Shown: one piece after another, positions 29,926 through 32,305 of the stretch
Position numbering within the stretch: position 1 is the first letter of the stretch
Layout: every line of letters begins with the position of its first letter
Assembly: GCA_910579035.1 (NCBI GenBank)
Contig: CAJTSR010000030.1
Location: 1 to 32,305, forward strand
Source of the DNA: an uncultured Muribaculaceae bacterium
Lineage (GTDB): Bacteria; Bacteroidota; Bacteroidia; Bacteroidales; Muribaculaceae
DNA length: 32,305 nt
Direction of reading: 5' to 3'
Position numbers and translations under genes: made by a program
The notes under the pieces: generated by a model
What the model saw: the letters and a program-made list of their open reading frames with translations, nothing else
What the model was told of the DNA's origin: nothing
Databases searched by the model: none

Positions 29926-32154
29926 TTATCTTCTGCCCTTGCGGCGCTTCTTGCCCACGCTTTCGGGCTGGCGGCCACGCGGCTTCGATGCGGAGAGTGC
30001 TTCAAGCGGACGCGGCGGGTTCTTCTCGTCCACAATTACGAGGTCGAGTTGTTTCTTCTGAATATCAGCACGCGCCACCTGCACCACCACCTTGTCGCCG
30101 AGGCGGTACTTGTTGCCACGCTTGCGACCCACCAGACAGTAGTTGCGGTCGTCGAAATCGTAGAAATCATCAGCGAGGTCACGCATCGGCACAAGACCTT
30201 CGCACTTGTTGTCGTCAAGCTCCACATACAAGCCCCACTCGGTCACGCCCGATATAACGCCCGAAAACACCTCTCCGAGATGATCGGCCATATATTCAAC
30301 GGCCTTGTACTTGATGGAGGCACGCTCGGCGTTTGCCGCAAGCTGCTCCATATCGGACGAATGCTTGCATTGCTCCTCGAGTTTCTGAAGATTCACGCTA
30401 CGGCCACCGGAAAGATAGCGCTCGAGCAGCCTGTGCACCATCATATCGGGATAGCGGCGTATCGGCGATGTGAAATGGGTATAATACTCGAATCCGAGCC
30501 CGTAGTGTCCTATATTGGTGGTTGTGTATATAGCCTTTGCCATCGAGCGGATAGCGAGGGTTCCCAACAGGTTTTCCTCTCCCTTGCCTTTGATGTCTTT
30601 AAGCATCTTGTTGAGCGAACGGTTGATATCCCTCGGCGTGCCTGTAGTCTTCAACTTATAGCCGAACACACGCGAAAGCTCGGCGAGATTCGACAGACGC
30701 TCGGCATCGGGAACATCGTGCACTCGATATACAAACGCCTTTGCTTTCTTACGCTTGGGAACTATGCCTATAGCGGCAGCCACGGTCTTGTTGGCAAGGA
30801 GCATAAACTCCTCGATCAGCTTGTTGGCGTCTTTGGATTCCTTGAAGAATACCGACACCGGGTGTCCTGTTTCGTCTATCTCGAAGCGAACCTCGGCGCG
30901 GTCGAAATCTACAGAGCCATTGTCATATCGTGCCTCGCGCAGTTTTTTGGCGAGGCGGTCGAGCAGCAACACCTCTTCGGAAAAATCGCCTTTGCCAGTT
31001 TCGATAATTTCCTGCGCTTCCTCGTAGGTAAAACGGCGATTGCTCCGTGTAACCGTGCGCACTATGCGCGATGCCTGCACGCGGGCGTTGTCGTCCATTT
31101 CAAAAACGCAGGAGAAGGTAAGCTTGTCCTCGTCAGGGCGCAACGAACATATACCGTTGCTTAGATGTTCAGGCAGCATGGGCACCACGCGGTCTACCAG
31201 ATACACGCTCGTGGCACGGTCGCGGGCCTCGCGGTCGAGAGGCGTGTCGGGCTGCACATAGTGCGTGACGTCGGCAATGTGGACGCCTATCTCGTAATTC
31301 CCATTCGCAAGACGGCGCACCGAAAGAGCGTCGTCAAAGTCCTTGGCATCGCGGGGGTCGATGGTAAAGGTAACGACATCGCGCATATCGTCGCGCGCGG
31401 CTATCACTTCGGGGGTTATTCCCGCGTCAATTTTTTCGGCAGCCTTTTCTACCGATTCAGGGTAACGGTACGGCAACCCGAACTCTGCGAGAATGGCGTG
31501 CATCTCGGTATCGTTCTTTCCTGTTTCTCCGAGTATGTCTACAACCTCGCCCTGGGGATTCTTGGCCTCGTCGGGCCAGTTGGTGATGCGGACAATAGCC
31601 TTGTCGCCGTTTTTACCGCCTTTAAGCTTGGTGCGCGGTATGTATATGTCGGCAGCAAGGAATTTAGAATCGGTAACCATGAAGGCCACGCGCTTGTCCA
31701 CTTTCAGAGTGCCGATAAAGGTCTGTTCCTTTTTTTCTATAATCTCAGTCACTTCCGCCTCCGGCTCGCGGCCTTTCACCCTCGCGGCTATGGCCACTGC
31801 CACGCGGTCGCCGTTAAGGGCGTGCATGGAGTTGCGTTCTGCCACGAATAGCTCCTCGCCGTCGTCGGTTATCACGCCGTTCTTTCCGTTGCTGCGGCGC
31901 ACAAAAACGCCTTCGGCCTTTACTGTGCGCTGCGGCGACTTGTACTTGCCCGGAGCTGTTTCTATAAGTTCGCCGTCAAAGGCGAGTTCGGCCAGATAAA
32001 GAGCGACAGTCCTCTGCGCGGCAGGAGTATCCTGCCCTATGGCGTGCGAAACCTGCCTGTAGTTAAATGTTTCGTTTTTACGGCCTGCTATGTAATTGTC
32101 GACGTCGGCCTTTAGCTGACGGCTGTTTCGAGATGTGTTTTTTGTCTTTGCCAT
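29926..32154 (-). CDS. rnr: ribonuclease R
   Basis: RNase R is a processive 3'-to-5' exoribonuclease that degrades structured RNA and takes part in rRNA and mRNA quality control. The 742-residue protein has an N-terminal winged-helix-like segment, two cold-shock/OB domains (about 80-220) and the RNB catalytic domain with DPRDAKDFDDAL (from Asp266) carrying Mg2+ ligands. YTHFTSPIRRYPDMMVHRLL and an S1 domain (GVISGVTEWGLYVELDDNKC) follow, then a basic tail (GKKRRKGRR). Length and motif order match RNase R, not RNase II. The ATG at 32154 is chosen. folB follows 18 bases downstream. Confidence 0.96.
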   Translation of the reverse strand: MAKTKNTSRNSRQLKADVDNYIAGRKNETFNYRQVSHAIGQDTPAAQRTVALYLAELAFDGELIETAPGKYKSPQRTVKAEGVFVRRSNGKNGVITDDGEELFVAERNSMHALNGDRVAVAIAARVKGREPEAEVTEIIEKKEQTFIGTLKVDKRVAFMVTDSKFLAADIYIPRTKLKGGKNGDKAIVRITNWPDEAKNPQGEVVDILGETGKNDTEMHAILAEFGLPYRYPESVEKAAEKIDAGITPEVIAARDDMRDVVTFTIDPRDAKDFDDALSVRRLANGNYEIGVHIADVTHYVQPDTPLDREARDRATSVYLVDRVVPMLPEHLSNGICSLRPDEDKLTFSCVFEMDDNARVQASRIVRTVTRSNRRFTYEEAQEIIETGKGDFSEEVLLLDRLAKKLREARYDNGSVDFDRAEVRFEIDETGHPVSVFFKESKDANKLIEEFMLLANKTVAAAIGIVPKRKKAKAFVYRVHDVPDAERLSNLAELSRVFGYKLKTTGTPRDINRSLNKMLKDIKGKGEENLLGTLAIRSMAKAIYTTTNIGHYGLGFEYYTHFTSPIRRYPDMMVHRLLERYLSGGRSVNLQKLEEQCKHSSDMEQLAANAERASIKYKAVEYMADHLGEVFSGVISGVTEWGLYVELDDNKCEGLVPMRDLADDFYDFDDRNYCLVGRKRGNKYRLGDKVVVQVARADIQKKQLDLVIVDEKNPPRPLEALSASKPRGRQPESVGKKRRKGRR

Positions 32155-32305
32155 ATAATGATGAGTTGCAGAGTCTAAGAGGGTGTTTAATAATATCTGT
32201 TAAAGCACAGGTTGGTGTATTTTTGTTTAAACTGTTCATTAAGAAGAGGGAGCATAGCGGTGGCTATGTGACCGATGAGTAATGGGCAGGTTAACAAAAA
32301 GACGC
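32155..32305. other. intergenic end of window, no gene supported
   Basis: No TAnnTTTG promoter for RNase R is visible here, although one would be expected. The region contains dispersed repeat copy 2 and, to its right, a segment (AGAGGGAGCATAGCGG onward) that does not code convincingly. It may be the edge of an insertion sequence or a decayed gene. Confidence 0.3.
32179..32206 (+). repeat. dispersed repeat, copy 2
   Basis: GAGGGTGTTTAATAATATCT and the bases after it match copy 1 at 20402-20428 in 22 of 27 aligned bases, in the same orientation. It lies upstream of rnr. TTTAA and TTAAA inside it form an inverted repeat around TAATATCTG. Confidence 0.45.

Noticed and set aside
29839..31164. 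441-codon plus-strand frame opposite folB and rnr
   Set aside because: It lies antisense to two clear genes and shows no recognisable domain.

Overview
This window is a chromosomal segment of a Bacteroidales bacterium, most likely Muribaculaceae or a close relative. The lineage rests on several things seen together. Promoters of the Bacteroides type (TTTG at -33, 19-21 bases, TAnnTTTG at -7) sit in front of many genes, while Shine-Dalgarno sequences are scarce. The protein families are typical of the phylum: a DUF4270 lipoprotein, a short glycogen-synthase-like protein, a NagB/PIG-L fusion, DUF2027-Smr, and an ECF sigma factor followed by a single-pass membrane protein. Species cannot be named from sequence alone.

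Layout. 1-1500: an A+T-richer accessory patch with a cut excisionase-like HTH gene and two unknown genes, lying directly 3' of tRNA-Thr(CGT) (1501-1573), as integrated elements often do. 1605-3816 (minus): a glycogen-synthase-like protein and a DUF4270 lipoprotein. 4024-10723 (plus): a tight operon of a lone DsbD alpha domain, full DsbD, MazG, topoisomerase III, a tiny FeoB-associated-type membrane protein and a GT4 glycosyltransferase. 10771-14629 (plus): NfnA/NfnB-like flavoproteins running by overlap into ZnuA and ZnuC, with no permease. 14631-18746 (minus): a small unknown protein, EngB, a zinc alcohol dehydrogenase and DnaK. 19102-22485 (plus): a ROK sugar kinase, ribosomal protein bL34, an unknown protein and a Sel1-repeat protein. 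22517-24417 (minus): an EFR1-type flavodoxin/ferredoxin protein and DUF2027-Smr. 24693-26672 (plus): the NagB/PIG-L fusion. 26743-27374 (minus): a DUF2284 protein and the SRP RNA gene. 27499-29527 (plus): an ECF sigma/anti-sigma/secreted coiled-coil operon with its own ECF-type promoter. 29533-32154 (minus): FolB and RNase R.

Most of the window is housekeeping. The points most worth a second look are: the ECF cassette; the NagB domain with substituted catalytic residues; the lone DsbD alpha domain beside full DsbD; ZnuAC without ZnuB and with a Cys/His-rich N-terminus on ZnuC; the SRP RNA with an unusual apical loop; the tRNA-flanking island; repeated TGGCA half-sites upstream of dnaK; and a dispersed repeat of about 28 bases present twice. 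I saw no CRISPR array, rRNA operon, complete insertion sequence or recognisable defence system.
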